This document shows positions 50,158 through 57,913 of a stretch of DNA of 64,000 nt, piece by piece. The position numbers and the translations under genes are program-made. The notes under the pieces are model-generated. The model saw only the letters and a program-made list of their open reading frames with translations, ran no database searches and had not been told where the DNA came from. The first letter of the stretch is position 1; every line of letters starts with the position of its first letter. Origin of the DNA: an uncultured Oscillospiraceae bacterium (lineage in GTDB: Bacteria > Bacillota > Clostridia > Oscillospirales > Oscillospiraceae); contig CAKTMC010000001.1 of NCBI GenBank assembly GCA_934573735.1, positions 186,001 through 250,000 of the forward strand, written 5' to 3'.

Positions 50158-50244
50158 TTATGACAGCTCCTGCCGAGGAAGCTGCGACAATACCGTATTT
50201 GCACAAAGCCGAACCGGGTATGGTGAGCGACAGATAATAAACAT
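50158..50244 (-). CDS. Candidate small leader ORF (28 codons)
   Basis: The frame MFIICRSPYPVRLCANTVLS plus eight more residues has an AGGAGG eight bases before the ATG. It ends 18 bases before the terminator stem. I recognise no family. It could be a leader peptide for attenuation or an independent microprotein. It holds no lysine codon and no run of one amino acid, so classical lysine attenuation is not supported. Confidence 0.35.
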   Translation of the reverse strand: MFIICRSPYPVRLCANTVLSQLPRQELS

Positions 50245-50294
50245 GGCGGCAGCCTCCTTTCATTCAATGCATAATGCACGGATTTGATAATTTT

Positions 50295-50323
50295 ATTATA
50301 TAAAAAGCCTGACACTTTTTCAA
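50295..50323 (-). promoter_or_regulatory. Promoter of the KamA-like transcript
   Basis: TTGAAA (50318-50323), a 17-bp spacer and TATAAT (50295-50300) on the minus strand. Confidence 0.8.
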
Positions 50324-50355
50324 GAGAAAATTTGATTTTTCTCCGGCTCAGGCTG
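50305..50355 (-). terminator. Terminator of the TetR gene
   Basis: AGCCTGA and TCAGGCT enclose an inner stem (GAGAAAA with TTTTCTC) and are followed by TTTTTAT on the minus strand. It overlaps the promoter of the KamA-like gene. Confidence 0.65.
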
Positions 50356-50392
50356 ATAAATTCGACTTTCTTTTCGTTATAATAGGCTTATA

Positions 50393-50962
50393 TCACACGG
50401 TAGGCGCTGCGGGGCGGCGAAGAAGCGAAAGGCTGGCCTTGACCACCCGGCTTACAAAGCGGATAGTCTCCTCCTTGCCGTACCTGTCATAGCCCTCCAC
50501 GACGACGTGCATCAAGCCGTTTGAAAGATGGATATACATCATCTCAAGCTCCGTTTCTCCGGCCTCGGGCAGCGCCTTTCGCCAATAGGCAAGGCTGTCC
50601 TCCTTGGCCAGAGCAATCATCCGCATAAGCACCTTTGAGCTTGTATTCCCCAAAATCAAAACTCGGCAGGCCTCCTGATTTTGGTCTACCATATCGTATA
50701 TCGCCTCGATCATCGCCGTCACATCAAAGGAATTGACATAGCGCAGAGCCTTTTCAAAGGCGTCAATGAGTTCATTTTCTATGCTCTCCATGAGTGCAAA
50801 GCAGTCGCTGTAATGGGCATAAAAGGTCGCGCGGTTCAGCTCCGCCAGCTCGCATACCTCCTTGACCGTGATTTTATTTACCGGCTTCTCCTTCAGCAGC
50901 TTCAAAAATGACTGCTTGAGCATCATCTGCGTATAGCGTTTTCGCGCATCCATTTTTTCCAT
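50393..50962 (-). CDS. TetR/AcrR family transcriptional regulator
   Basis: The 189-residue protein has an N-terminal HTH (KPVNKITVKEVCELAELNRATFYAHYSD) followed by a helical ligand domain. The ATG at 50962 is placed behind GGAGGAG; a TTG five codons earlier lies within that site. It is divergent from the epimerase gene, with palindromes between them, so it probably represses that gene and itself. Confidence 0.88.
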   Translation of the reverse strand: MEKMDARKRYTQMMLKQSFLKLLKEKPVNKITVKEVCELAELNRATFYAHYSDCFALMESIENELIDAFEKALRYVNSFDVTAMIEAIYDMVDQNQEACRVLILGNTSSKVLMRMIALAKEDSLAYWRKALPEAGETELEMMYIHLSNGLMHVVVEGYDRYGKEETIRFVSRVVKASLSLLRRPAAPTV

Positions 50963-50996
50963 TCGGAGCTCCTCCAAAAAAGTTTACAAAGTTTAT

Positions 50997-51019
50997 CAAC
51001 ACTCCGACGGGCAGTGTTG
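50997..51019. promoter_or_regulatory. Candidate TetR operator 1
   Basis: CAACACT-(9 bp)-AGTGTTG is a perfect inverted repeat between the divergent genes. Confidence 0.6.
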
Positions 51020-51049
51020 GTTTTCTTTCAGTCGCAATGCAAGTGCTGA

Positions 51050-51078
51050 TTGTTTCTTGTTCTCGCTTAAACTATACT
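51050..51078 (+). promoter_or_regulatory. Promoter of the epimerase gene
   Basis: TTGTTT (51050-51055), a 17-bp spacer and TATACT (51073-51078). Confidence 0.6.
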
Positions 51079-51096
51079 ATACTTGTGAAAGATAAT

Positions 51097-51111
51097 CAAC
51101 ACTTGTGTGTT
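51097..51111. promoter_or_regulatory. Candidate TetR operator 2
   Basis: A second ATCAACACT occurs here and forms the short dyad AACAC-TTGT-GTGTT just downstream of the start site, where bound repressor would block transcription. Confidence 0.5.
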
Positions 51112-51135
51112 TATTTTAAGAGGAGGCTTCTTGAA

Positions 51136-52188
51136 ATGTATGATAAATATCTTGTTACAGGCGCTACCGGCTTCCTCGGCAGAGCTGTTGCGGAGGAGTT
51201 ACTGCGCCGAGGCGCGCAGGTTTATGCCCTTGTGCAGCATAACAGTCCCAACGCAAAGCTGCTCCCGGAGGGCGTTCATATTGTTCACGGGGATGTGAGC
51301 CTTGAAAAGTCGCTTACGGACTTCTTTGCAGACGCCGACAGCCATAGCTGTGTAATTCACTGCGCCGGTATTATTTCCATCGCATCCAAGCCCGGCGCGA
51401 GACTCTATCAGGTCAATGTGGACGGGACGCGGAACATTCTCAGCCAATGCACGGAGCACAATGTGGGCAAGCTTGTCTATGTTAGCTCCGTCCACGCCAT
51501 ACCGGAAAAGCCAAAGGGCTGCATAATTACGGAGAATTGCGAGTTTTCGCCGGAGCTTGTGGAGGGCGACTATGCCAAGAGCAAGGCGGCAGCGACAAAA
51601 CTCGTATTTGAGGCAGCAGAGCGCGGGCTGAATGCCAGCGTCGTTTTTCCCTCCGGCATCATCGGGCCGGGCGACCTTCAGGGCGGCAGCTTCAGCTCAA
51701 TGGCAAGGTCTTTTCTTGCCGGAAAGCTGCCCTTTGCCGTTCGCGGCGGCTATGACTTTGTGGATGTGCGGGATGTGGCAAAGGGAATTGTCGCCTGCAC
51801 CGAGAGCGGAGAGCGCGGCAAGGGCTATATTCTGTCCGGTCACTATGTCACGATCGGCAGGATGCTTCAGCTTGTCGGCAAGGCTGCCGGGCGTAGGTAT
51901 CGCCCCATCTGTCTGCCCTTGGCACTTGCAAGGCTTGCCGCCCCATGCTATGAGCGTCGGAGCCTGAAAAGTCGAAAGCCGCTGTTTTTCACCCCGTATT
52001 CCGTATCTGTCCTTGCCTCAAACGGGCAATTCAGCCGCGCCGCGGCCTCGGACTGCTTTGCATATCAGCCGCGCCCGCTGGAGGAGACCCTGCGCGATAT
52101 GACCGTATGGCTCATGGCGCAGCAGAGCAAGAGACACGGACAAAGCCTTATTCCGCCCCGCCCCAAGGCATCGCAGGATATGGCCTGA
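51136..52188 (+). CDS. NAD-dependent epimerase/dehydratase (extended SDR)
   Basis: The 350-residue oxidoreductase has the nucleotide-binding motif TGATGFLG (8-15), VSSVHAIPE, and the catalytic YAKSK (Tyr and Lys four apart). It resembles dihydroflavonol-4-reductase-type reductases. The ATG at 51136 has AGGAGG upstream; the longer frame to 51037 would include the promoter. The substrate is unknown. Control by the divergent TetR protein suggests response to a small-molecule stress. Confidence 0.82.
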   Translation: MYDKYLVTGATGFLGRAVAEELLRRGAQVYALVQHNSPNAKLLPEGVHIVHGDVSLEKSLTDFFADADSHSCVIHCAGIISIASKPGARLYQVNVDGTRNILSQCTEHNVGKLVYVSSVHAIPEKPKGCIITENCEFSPELVEGDYAKSKAAATKLVFEAAERGLNASVVFPSGIIGPGDLQGGSFSSMARSFLAGKLPFAVRGGYDFVDVRDVAKGIVACTESGERGKGYILSGHYVTIGRMLQLVGKAAGRRYRPICLPLALARLAAPCYERRSLKSRKPLFFTPYSVSVLASNGQFSRAAASDCFAYQPRPLEETLRDMTVWLMAQQSKRHGQSLIPPRPKASQDMA

Positions 52189-52202
52189 GCAATAACAAAA
52201 AT

Positions 52203-52243
52203 AACAGAGCGCCCTGTCGTTTTGAACCGGGCGCTCTGTTTTT
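52203..52243. terminator. Terminator between the epimerase and msrAB genes
   Basis: AACAGAGCGCCC and GGGCGCTCTGTT with Ts. It serves both convergent units. Confidence 0.88.
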
Positions 52244-52262
52244 ATCTGCGATTACATCAGGC

Positions 52263-53378
52263 TTATTCCTCAAACAGGTAAAGGAGATATCCGTAGCCCT
52301 CGGCCTCCATCCTTGCATACGGCACAAAGCGGAGGGACGCGCTGTTGATGCAGTAGCGCACACCGTTGGGCGACTCCGGGTCTCCGGTGAACACATGACC
52401 GAGGTGGGAATCTCCGGCGCGGCTGCGCACCTCCGTGCGGCGCAGTCCGAGGCTGTAGTCATCAAGCTCTACAACGGCGGGCGCCTCGATGGGCTTTGAA
52501 AAGGCAGGCCAGCCGCAGCCGCTTTCAAATTTATCCGTCGAGGAAAACAGCGGCTCGCCCGTGACGATGTCCACATATATTCCCTTCTCGAACTTATCCC
52601 AGAACTCGCCCGTAAAGGCGCGCTCCGTCCCGCTCTCCTGAGTCACGCGGTACTGCTCCGACGTCAGCTTGTCACGGATGGCCTCCACCGCAGGCTTCTG
52701 ATAATCGCCCGGGTCGATGCGCAGATTGGAGAACAGCTCCATTTCCGCTCTGGGTATGTGGCAGTAGCCGTTGGGGTTCTTCTCAAGATAATTCTGGTGA
52801 TACTCCTCGGCGGGATAGTAATTCTTGAGCGGCCCTATCTCCACGAAAAACTTCTTGCTCCGTCCCCGCTCGATAGCCGCGATGCGCTCCACCGTCTCCT
52901 TCGCCTTGTCGTTGGTGTAATAAACTCCGGTCTGGTATTGACTTCCGATATCGTTGCCCTGCCGCTTTTCCACCGTGGGGTCGATGACATAGAAGTATGC
53001 CAGCAGCAGCGCGTCAAGGCTCACCTGCTCCGGGTCGTACTCCACGCGCACCGTTTCCCGAAAGCCCGTGTCGCCCCGGCATACGCGCTGATAATCGGCG
53101 TCCTCCTCGCAGCTTCCGTTGGCGTAGCCGCTCTCGGCGTCAATTACGCCGGGGATGGATTGCATAAGCTGTTCCATGCCCCAGAAGCAGCCGCCCGCCA
53201 GATATATCACGTTTTCAGTTGTATCCATATACATTATCTCCTCACCGGACATATCAGAGGACTGTCCGGCCGTCTTCGTTTCCTGTGCTTCCTTTTCCTG
53301 CGGCATGGTCTGCTGAGCTGCACCGCAGCCGGTGAGCAGCGCCGCGGCAAGCAAAAGCGGCAATATTCTCCGATACAT
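52263..53378 (-). CDS. msrAB: Lipoprotein MsrA-MsrB methionine sulfoxide reductase fusion
   Basis: The fusion repairs both S and R methionine sulfoxide outside the membrane. A lipobox LTGC puts the anchor at C18. MsrA carries its catalytic cysteine in GGCFWGME (C64), plus YHQNYLEKNP. MsrB (from about 225) has SGCGWPAFSKPI, HLGHVF and the catalytic RYCINSASLRF (C343). The 371 residues cover both domains fully. It is last in an operon with a TlpA-like thioredoxin, the expected electron donor, and a Cys/Met-rich lipoprotein. This parallels the extracellular MsrAB2/Etrx system of Streptococcus pneumoniae, but no CcdA gene is seen here. Confidence 0.94.
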   Translation of the reverse strand: MYRRILPLLLAAALLTGCGAAQQTMPQEKEAQETKTAGQSSDMSGEEIMYMDTTENVIYLAGGCFWGMEQLMQSIPGVIDAESGYANGSCEEDADYQRVCRGDTGFRETVRVEYDPEQVSLDALLLAYFYVIDPTVEKRQGNDIGSQYQTGVYYTNDKAKETVERIAAIERGRSKKFFVEIGPLKNYYPAEEYHQNYLEKNPNGYCHIPRAEMELFSNLRIDPGDYQKPAVEAIRDKLTSEQYRVTQESGTERAFTGEFWDKFEKGIYVDIVTGEPLFSSTDKFESGCGWPAFSKPIEAPAVVELDDYSLGLRRTEVRSRAGDSHLGHVFTGDPESPNGVRYCINSASLRFVPYARMEAEGYGYLLYLFEE

Positions 53379-53434
53379 GCTGCTTCCTCCTTTCAGGCTT
53401 GCTGTAGGCTATGTCCGCTTATATTTATATCAAA

Positions 53435-54409
53435 TCAACCCATGTCGGCGGCAAGCGCCTTGTCGATAAGGGCTTTGAGCATATCCATCTGAGTCTTTGA
53501 GGTGACAGCGCCCACAATGGGGTCGCCCACGATGCTGCCGCTGCGGTCAACGACATAGGTGGTGGGATATGCGTAGACGCCGGCAGTAAAGTTTCCCGCC
53601 TCGCTTGCAGAGTCAAAATAGACGTTCTGATAGCTTGCGCCCTTCTTCATAAGCACGTCCTTTGCGTCCTTGATGGCAGCCTCATCACCGTCGAGCGTGA
53701 AGGCGTTTATGCCGATGAGCGCGCCGCCCTTCTCCGCAAGCTCCTTATTCAGCGCGTCCAGCTCGGAAAGCTCACCGACGCAGGGACCGCAGGAGGTGAA
53801 CCAGAAGTTTACGACCGTCACGGCATTGCCGGCGAAGAGCTCGTCGCTGTTGACCTCATTGCCGTCCAGATCCTTGCCCATAAAGGCGGGGAACTTGTTC
53901 ATGTTCATATCGCCGTCGTCGGGCATAGCCATATCTCCGTCAGCAGGCATGCTCATGTCGCTGTCCATGGACATCTGAGCCGCCTCGGGGTATTTTTCTT
54001 CGATTGCGGTGAGCTTGCTTTCAATCTCGCGTATCTTCTCCGCCTCGCCCCGAATCAGCTTGAGCTCGTCCGCCGTAAACTTATCCTTTGCGCTCTCAAT
54101 GGTGTCCAGCAGGAAATCGCCGTAGTTCTTGCCGTCCTCCTGCAAGGTCATACCCTTGTCCGCCGCCATGAATACCTTTTCCCAGAGCTCGGTATTCTCC
54201 GAGAGGATGGCGTTTTCCTGCATCGTCAGTTCCTTGTGCATTGCGGCCGCTTCCTCGGCGTTTTTCGGCTCGCCGTCCATTGCGGAGGAGCCACCGCCCA
54301 TATTGTCCTTTTTATCTCCGCCCATCACGCCGCAGGCCGCCATCGACAGCAGGAGCACACTAATCATCATAAGCGCCAGCAGTCTGCCGGCAAAAAATCT
54401 TTTTTTCAT
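53435..54409 (-). CDS. TlpA/ResA-type thioredoxin-fold lipoprotein
   Basis: The 324-residue protein has a lipobox with the lipidated cysteine at residue 26 (LSMAAC). A helical, Met-rich middle (about 55-165, with DMAMPDDGDMNMNK) is followed by a TlpA-like thioredoxin domain with the active-site C207-G-P-C210. It would pass electrons to MsrAB on the outer face. The extra helical part is not usual in ResA. It overlaps the next upstream gene by 4 bases and ends 56 bp before msrAB. Confidence 0.9.
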   Translation of the reverse strand: MKKRFFAGRLLALMMISVLLLSMAACGVMGGDKKDNMGGGSSAMDGEPKNAEEAAAMHKELTMQENAILSENTELWEKVFMAADKGMTLQEDGKNYGDFLLDTIESAKDKFTADELKLIRGEAEKIREIESKLTAIEEKYPEAAQMSMDSDMSMPADGDMAMPDDGDMNMNKFPAFMGKDLDGNEVNSDELFAGNAVTVVNFWFTSCGPCVGELSELDALNKELAEKGGALIGINAFTLDGDEAAIKDAKDVLMKKGASYQNVYFDSASEAGNFTAGVYAYPTTYVVDRSGSIVGDPIVGAVTSKTQMDMLKALIDKALAADMG

Positions 54410-54756
54410 CCCTTATTCATGTCCTTTCCGTTCATATCGTCCTTGCTGCACTTGCAGTCCTCCATGCACATGCCGTCCTTCATGCAGCCGCCGTCCATGC
54501 ACATACAATTATCTGTGCACATATCGTCTTTCATGCACTTGCATTCATCCATGCACATACCGTCCTTCATGCACTTGCTGTCATCGCCGCACATGCACTT
54601 GCCGTCCATCATGCCGTCCTTGTTCTCCATCATTGCGGTCTCCATGGGCATTTTGTTCTTGTCCATCATCTTGTTTTTGCAGGTGGGAATGCAGGCAGTC
54701 AGGCTGAGCAGCAGCACAAGCGCCAGCAGCATAGTTAAAAGCTTCCTTGGGTTCAT
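54406..54756 (-). CDS. Cys- and Met-rich lipoprotein
   Basis: The 116-residue protein has a lipobox (SLTAC, C22). The rest is built from units like CMKDGMCMDECK and CMKDDMC: about 15 Cys and 23 Met in all. I know no family for it. The fold is probably set by metal or disulfides. It is first in the operon with the TlpA-like protein and MsrAB, so its many Met and Cys side chains may serve as an oxidant sink that those enzymes regenerate, or may bind copper or other soft metals. It overlaps the TlpA-like gene (ATGA). GGAGG precedes the ATG. Confidence 0.85.
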   Translation of the reverse strand: MNPRKLLTMLLALVLLLSLTACIPTCKNKMMDKNKMPMETAMMENKDGMMDGKCMCGDDSKCMKDGMCMDECKCMKDDMCTDNCMCMDGGCMKDGMCMEDCKCSKDDMNGKDMNKG

Positions 54757-54994
54757 GTTCGTTCCTCCTTAATTATGTAGTAGCATTTCCGAATTTCTCT
54801 ATCTATACCGTCACCGCCCGAGATTGCAGCGGATAAGCTCGCCGCGCTCGGCTTACGGCTTTGCTGTATTTATCATAACGTGGAGGACTTAAAATCTTTG
54901 TTAAAAACGAAAAATTAACATAAATCTTATCCTTTTTTGCTATAATGAAAATAAGTTATACTATAAAACACAGAAAACGCAAGGGAGGGTGTTT

Positions 54995-55672
54995 ATGCAT
55001 CTATTGGTTATAGAGGACGAGCGGGCGATGTGCGATACCATTGTCCGAAGCCTGCGGCGTGCAGCCTACAGCGTGGACTACTGCTATGACGGAGAAAAGG
55101 CGCTGAAGCTTTTGGCTGCGGAGCGCTACGATCTTGTGCTGCTGGATCTGAACCTGCCGAAAAAGGACGGCATGACGGTGCTGCGTACCCTTCGGCAGGC
55201 TGACCGGAAAACGCCCGTGCTCATTCTCTCCGCCCGCTGCGAGGTGGAGGATAAGGTGGCAGGGCTGGATGCCGGCGCGAACGACTATCTGGCAAAGCCC
55301 TTTCATCTGGCGGAGCTTGAGGCGCGTATCCGCAGTCTGACCCTGCGCCAGTTTACCCAGCAGGATGTTATTCTGAGCTGCGGAGAGCTCATCTTTGATA
55401 CCCGGGCGCGGTCAGCCTCCGTCGGCGGTCAGGCTCTGACGCTAACCCGCAAGGAAACCGGGATTTTGGAATATCTTATGGCGCATCAGGGGCGGCCCGT
55501 CAGTCAGGAGGAGCTGATGGAGCACGTCTGGGACAACAGCGTGGACAGCTTCAGTAACTCCATCCGCGTACATATCTCCGCCCTGCGCAAAAAGCTGCGC
55601 GCCGCGCTGGGCTACGACCCCATATACAACCGCATCGGCGAGGGTTATCTGATGGGAGGAACGACTCTATGA
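54995..55672 (+). CDS. OmpR-family response regulator
   Basis: The 225-residue regulator has the receiver domain with the phospho-acceptor D51 (LLDLNLPKKDG), acidic E7-D8, and Lys in LAKPFHL. The winged-helix DNA-binding domain carries LTRKETGILEYLM and VHISALRKKL. The ATG at 54995 follows AAGGGAGGG; a GTG two codons earlier overlaps that site. It is translationally coupled to the kinase gene and divergent from the msr operon, its likely target. Confidence 0.92.
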   Translation: MHLLVIEDERAMCDTIVRSLRRAAYSVDYCYDGEKALKLLAAERYDLVLLDLNLPKKDGMTVLRTLRQADRKTPVLILSARCEVEDKVAGLDAGANDYLAKPFHLAELEARIRSLTLRQFTQQDVILSCGELIFDTRARSASVGGQALTLTRKETGILEYLMAHQGRPVSQEELMEHVWDNSVDSFSNSIRVHISALRKKLRAALGYDPIYNRIGEGYLMGGTTL

Positions 55673-56784
55673 GAAGGCTTTCCCTGCAATGGCGCATCAC
55701 GCTGATGACCGTTTTGCTGATTGGCGTGACCTGCGTAAGCATGAAGCTGCTGCTTTGCTCCTCCGGCGTACACTATATGAGCTCCATCGGCGAGACGCTT
55801 CTGGGCTGCGGCACCGAGTCCGCCTATTTTGACCCGCAGTCTGACGAACTTGGGCAGGATATTACCATCCTCGTCCACGGCGCGCAGGAGAATTTCTGCG
55901 TCACAAACTGGTATATCACGGCGGCGGTAACGGTATTGAGCGGTATTCTCGCCTACTTTGCCAGCGGGCACGCGTTAAAGCCGCTGCACAGCTTTGCCGC
56001 CCGTGTGGAGAAGGTGCAGACCAATAATCTTACGGATATGAAAATCACGGAGAACGTGCTGCCGGAGTTTCGCCAGTTCAGCCATTCGTTTAATCAGATG
56101 CTCGACAGGCTTGACCAGGGCATCTCCGCTCAGCGGCAGTTCACCGGCAACGCCGCCCACGAGCTGCGCACGCCGCTGGCCTTGATGCAGGCGCGTATGG
56201 AGCTCTTTACCGCCGAGCATCCCGACGTGCTGCCGGAGACGGCGGAGTTTCTCGCTCTGCTGCGGGAGCAGACCGAGCGGCTGACGCAGATGACCAAGAC
56301 TCTGCTTGAGATGAGCAATCTTCAGCAGGTGGCGCGCAATGAGCATTTGCAGCTTGCGCCCATGCTCGAGGAGATTTTCACCGACCTTGCGCCGCTTGCG
56401 GAGAAAAGCGGCATTACGCTTGAATATGACGGCGACGGCTCCATGACCGGAAGTGATGGGCTCATGTACAGGCTTCTCTTTAATCTGACCGAAAACGCCA
56501 TCAAGTATAACCGTCCCGGCGGCTCGGTGCGTGTTTCCGTGACGGAGGACGCGGAGGGGCTTCTCATCCGCGTAAGCGATACCGGACACGGCATCCCGGA
56601 GGAATTTAGGCGCAGCATCTTTCAGCCCTTCTTCCGTGTGGATAAATCCCGCAGCCGGGAATACGGCGGCGTAGGTCTGGGACTGTCCCTCGTGTGGGAG
56701 ATTGCCGATCTCCACGGCGGCTCCGTGCGCGTGGAGGAAAGCTCCGAGTCCGGCACCACGATAGCTGTAAGGCTGCCGATATAA
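55669..56784 (+). CDS. Membrane sensor histidine kinase
   Basis: The 371-residue kinase has two transmembrane helices (about 10-30 and 80-100). They flank a short extracytoplasmic segment of about 50 residues containing cysteines (C47 and C77, with C30 at the membrane edge). HAMP-like residues lead to the H-box HELRTPL (H164), then the N-box NLTENAIKYN and G-boxes DTGHGIPEEF and GGVGLGLSLV. The cysteines in the sensor part fit redox sensing, which is inferred from the divergent methionine sulfoxide repair operon. Confidence 0.9.
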   Translation: MRRLSLQWRITLMTVLLIGVTCVSMKLLLCSSGVHYMSSIGETLLGCGTESAYFDPQSDELGQDITILVHGAQENFCVTNWYITAAVTVLSGILAYFASGHALKPLHSFAARVEKVQTNNLTDMKITENVLPEFRQFSHSFNQMLDRLDQGISAQRQFTGNAAHELRTPLALMQARMELFTAEHPDVLPETAEFLALLREQTERLTQMTKTLLEMSNLQQVARNEHLQLAPMLEEIFTDLAPLAEKSGITLEYDGDGSMTGSDGLMYRLLFNLTENAIKYNRPGGSVRVSVTEDAEGLLIRVSDTGHGIPEEFRRSIFQPFFRVDKSRSREYGGVGLGLSLVWEIADLHGGSVRVEESSESGTTIAVRLPI

Positions 56785-56796
56785 GCCGATATAATA

Positions 56797-56828
56797 AAAA
56801 GCCCGAAATCGGATGATTTCGGGCTTTT
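56797..56828. terminator. Terminator between the kinase gene and rpsI
   Basis: AAAAGCCCGAAATC-GGAT-GATTTCGGGCTTTT, a perfect stem with A and T tracts, serves both directions. Confidence 0.92.
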
Positions 56829-56846
56829 GAAGCGATATGAATAATA

Positions 56847-57257
56847 TCAGCGCTTGCTGAACTGAGGTGCGCGACGTGCTGCTTTGAGACCGTACTTCTT
56901 ACGCTCTTTCATTCTCGGGTCGCGGGTCAGGAAGCCTGCGGCCTTGAGAGCGGAGCGGTAGTTCTCGTCCACGACGAGCAGTGCGCGGGCGATGCCGTGA
57001 CGGATAGCGCCGGCCTGACCGGAAACGCCGCCGCCGGAAACGGTAGCCTCGATGTCAACCTTGCCGACGGTGCCGGTGGTGACCAGGGGCTGACGAACGA
57101 TGAGCTTGAGGGTATCGAGACCGAAGTAATCGTCGATATCACGGCCGTTGATGGTGATAGCACCGGTGCCGTTGGGGATGAGGTGAACGCGTGCGACGGA
57201 GGACTTTCTGCGTCCGGTGCCGTACATATAGGGCTTCTTGCACTTATAGGTTGCCAT
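56847..57257 (-). CDS. rpsI: 30S ribosomal protein S9
   Basis: The 136-residue protein has GTGRRKSSVARVHL, VSGGGVSGQAGAIRHGIARAL and the basic tail KAARRAPQFSKR that reaches the P-site tRNA. It follows rplM by 16 bp, the usual pair. Confidence 0.97.
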   Translation of the reverse strand: MATYKCKKPYMYGTGRRKSSVARVHLIPNGTGAITINGRDIDDYFGLDTLKLIVRQPLVTTGTVGKVDIEATVSGGGVSGQAGAIRHGIARALLVVDENYRSALKAAGFLTRDPRMKERKKYGLKAARRAPQFSKR

Positions 57258-57273
57258 ATTTCTTTACCTCCTC

Positions 57274-57702
57274 TTAGCGATCCCAAACTTCGGGCTTCTG
57301 AGCTGCATGAGTGTGCTCCGCACCGGCGAAGATTCTCAGGCGCTTGAGCTGCCACTGAGCGATGGTGTTCTTCTGAAGCATGCCGCGAACTGCAAGGCGC
57401 ATAGCAAGCTCAGGCTTCTTGGCCATAAGGGTCTTGTACTGGGTCTCCTTCAGTCCGCCGGGATAACCGGAGTGAGTGCGGTAGTACTTCTGCTCCAGCT
57501 TCTTGCCGGTGAGAACTGCGTCCTTAGCGTTGATGATGATGACGTAATCACCGCAGTCAACGTTGGGAGTGTAATCGGTCTTGAGCTTGCCGCGAAGAAG
57601 GTCTGCGGCGAGGGCAGCGGTCTTGCCCATAGGCTTGCCGGCTGCATCAAGGACGTACCACTTGCGGGTAACGGTCTCCTTGGTTACCAGGGTAGTAGAC
57701 AT
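57274..57702 (-). CDS. rplM: 50S ribosomal protein L13
   Basis: The 142-residue protein begins MSTTLVTKETVTRKWYVLDA and contains DYVIIINAKDAVLTGKKLEQK and RAVRGMLQK-like sequence. The ATG at 57702 follows GGAGG. The leader has the stem AAATGT-TTTG-ACATTT (57725-57740), a possible L13 regulatory element. Confidence 0.97.
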   Translation of the reverse strand: MSTTLVTKETVTRKWYVLDAAGKPMGKTAALAADLLRGKLKTDYTPNVDCGDYVIIINAKDAVLTGKKLEQKYYRTHSGYPGGLKETQYKTLMAKKPELAMRLAVRGMLQKNTIAQWQLKRLRIFAGAEHTHAAQKPEVWDR

Positions 57703-57781
57703 ATTCTGTGCCTCCATATAGATTAAATGTTTTGACATTTTTCATACGCGGTAGTATTATCTTAGCTAAACGCGCTTTATC

Positions 57782-57810
57782 TTTATATCACAAGCTTTTC
57801 CGCTTGTCAA
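57782..57810 (-). promoter_or_regulatory. Promoter of rplM-rpsI
   Basis: TTGACA (57805-57810), a 17-bp spacer and TATAAA (57782-57787) on the minus strand. Confidence 0.82.
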
Positions 57811-57913
57811 CAGCTATTTTAATTCTGATTTTCAAATCTCTTGAATTCTCTCAAAAGCTCTTGAAAACGCATATAATCTCAAATTCATTTTTTAATTTTC
57901 GAGGAACTTTTTT

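Larger units (their letters stand above)
50031..50392. other. Leader region upstream of the KamA-like gene
   Basis: This 362-base region holds the KamA-like gene promoter (50295-50323), a 28-codon open frame (50158-50244), an intrinsic terminator (50092-50140) and the tetR terminator (about 50305-50355). The other bases show no gene. Confidence 0.6.

Noticed and set aside
50158..50244. Small ORF as a peptide substrate of the radical SAM protein
   Set aside because: The enzyme belongs to the aminomutase family, not to peptide-modifying families, and there is no transporter or peptidase nearby.
50031..50392. Lysine riboswitch upstream of the KamA-like gene
   Set aside because: The conserved AGAGGTGC and GCCGAAG core elements are not present in the right order, although the terminator layout is riboswitch-like.
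54406..54756. Cys-rich small protein as a RiPP precursor or metallothionein
   Set aside because: It has a clear lipoprotein signal and anchor cysteine, so it is an exported surface protein. No modification enzyme is next to it. Metal binding remains possible and is noted in the findings.
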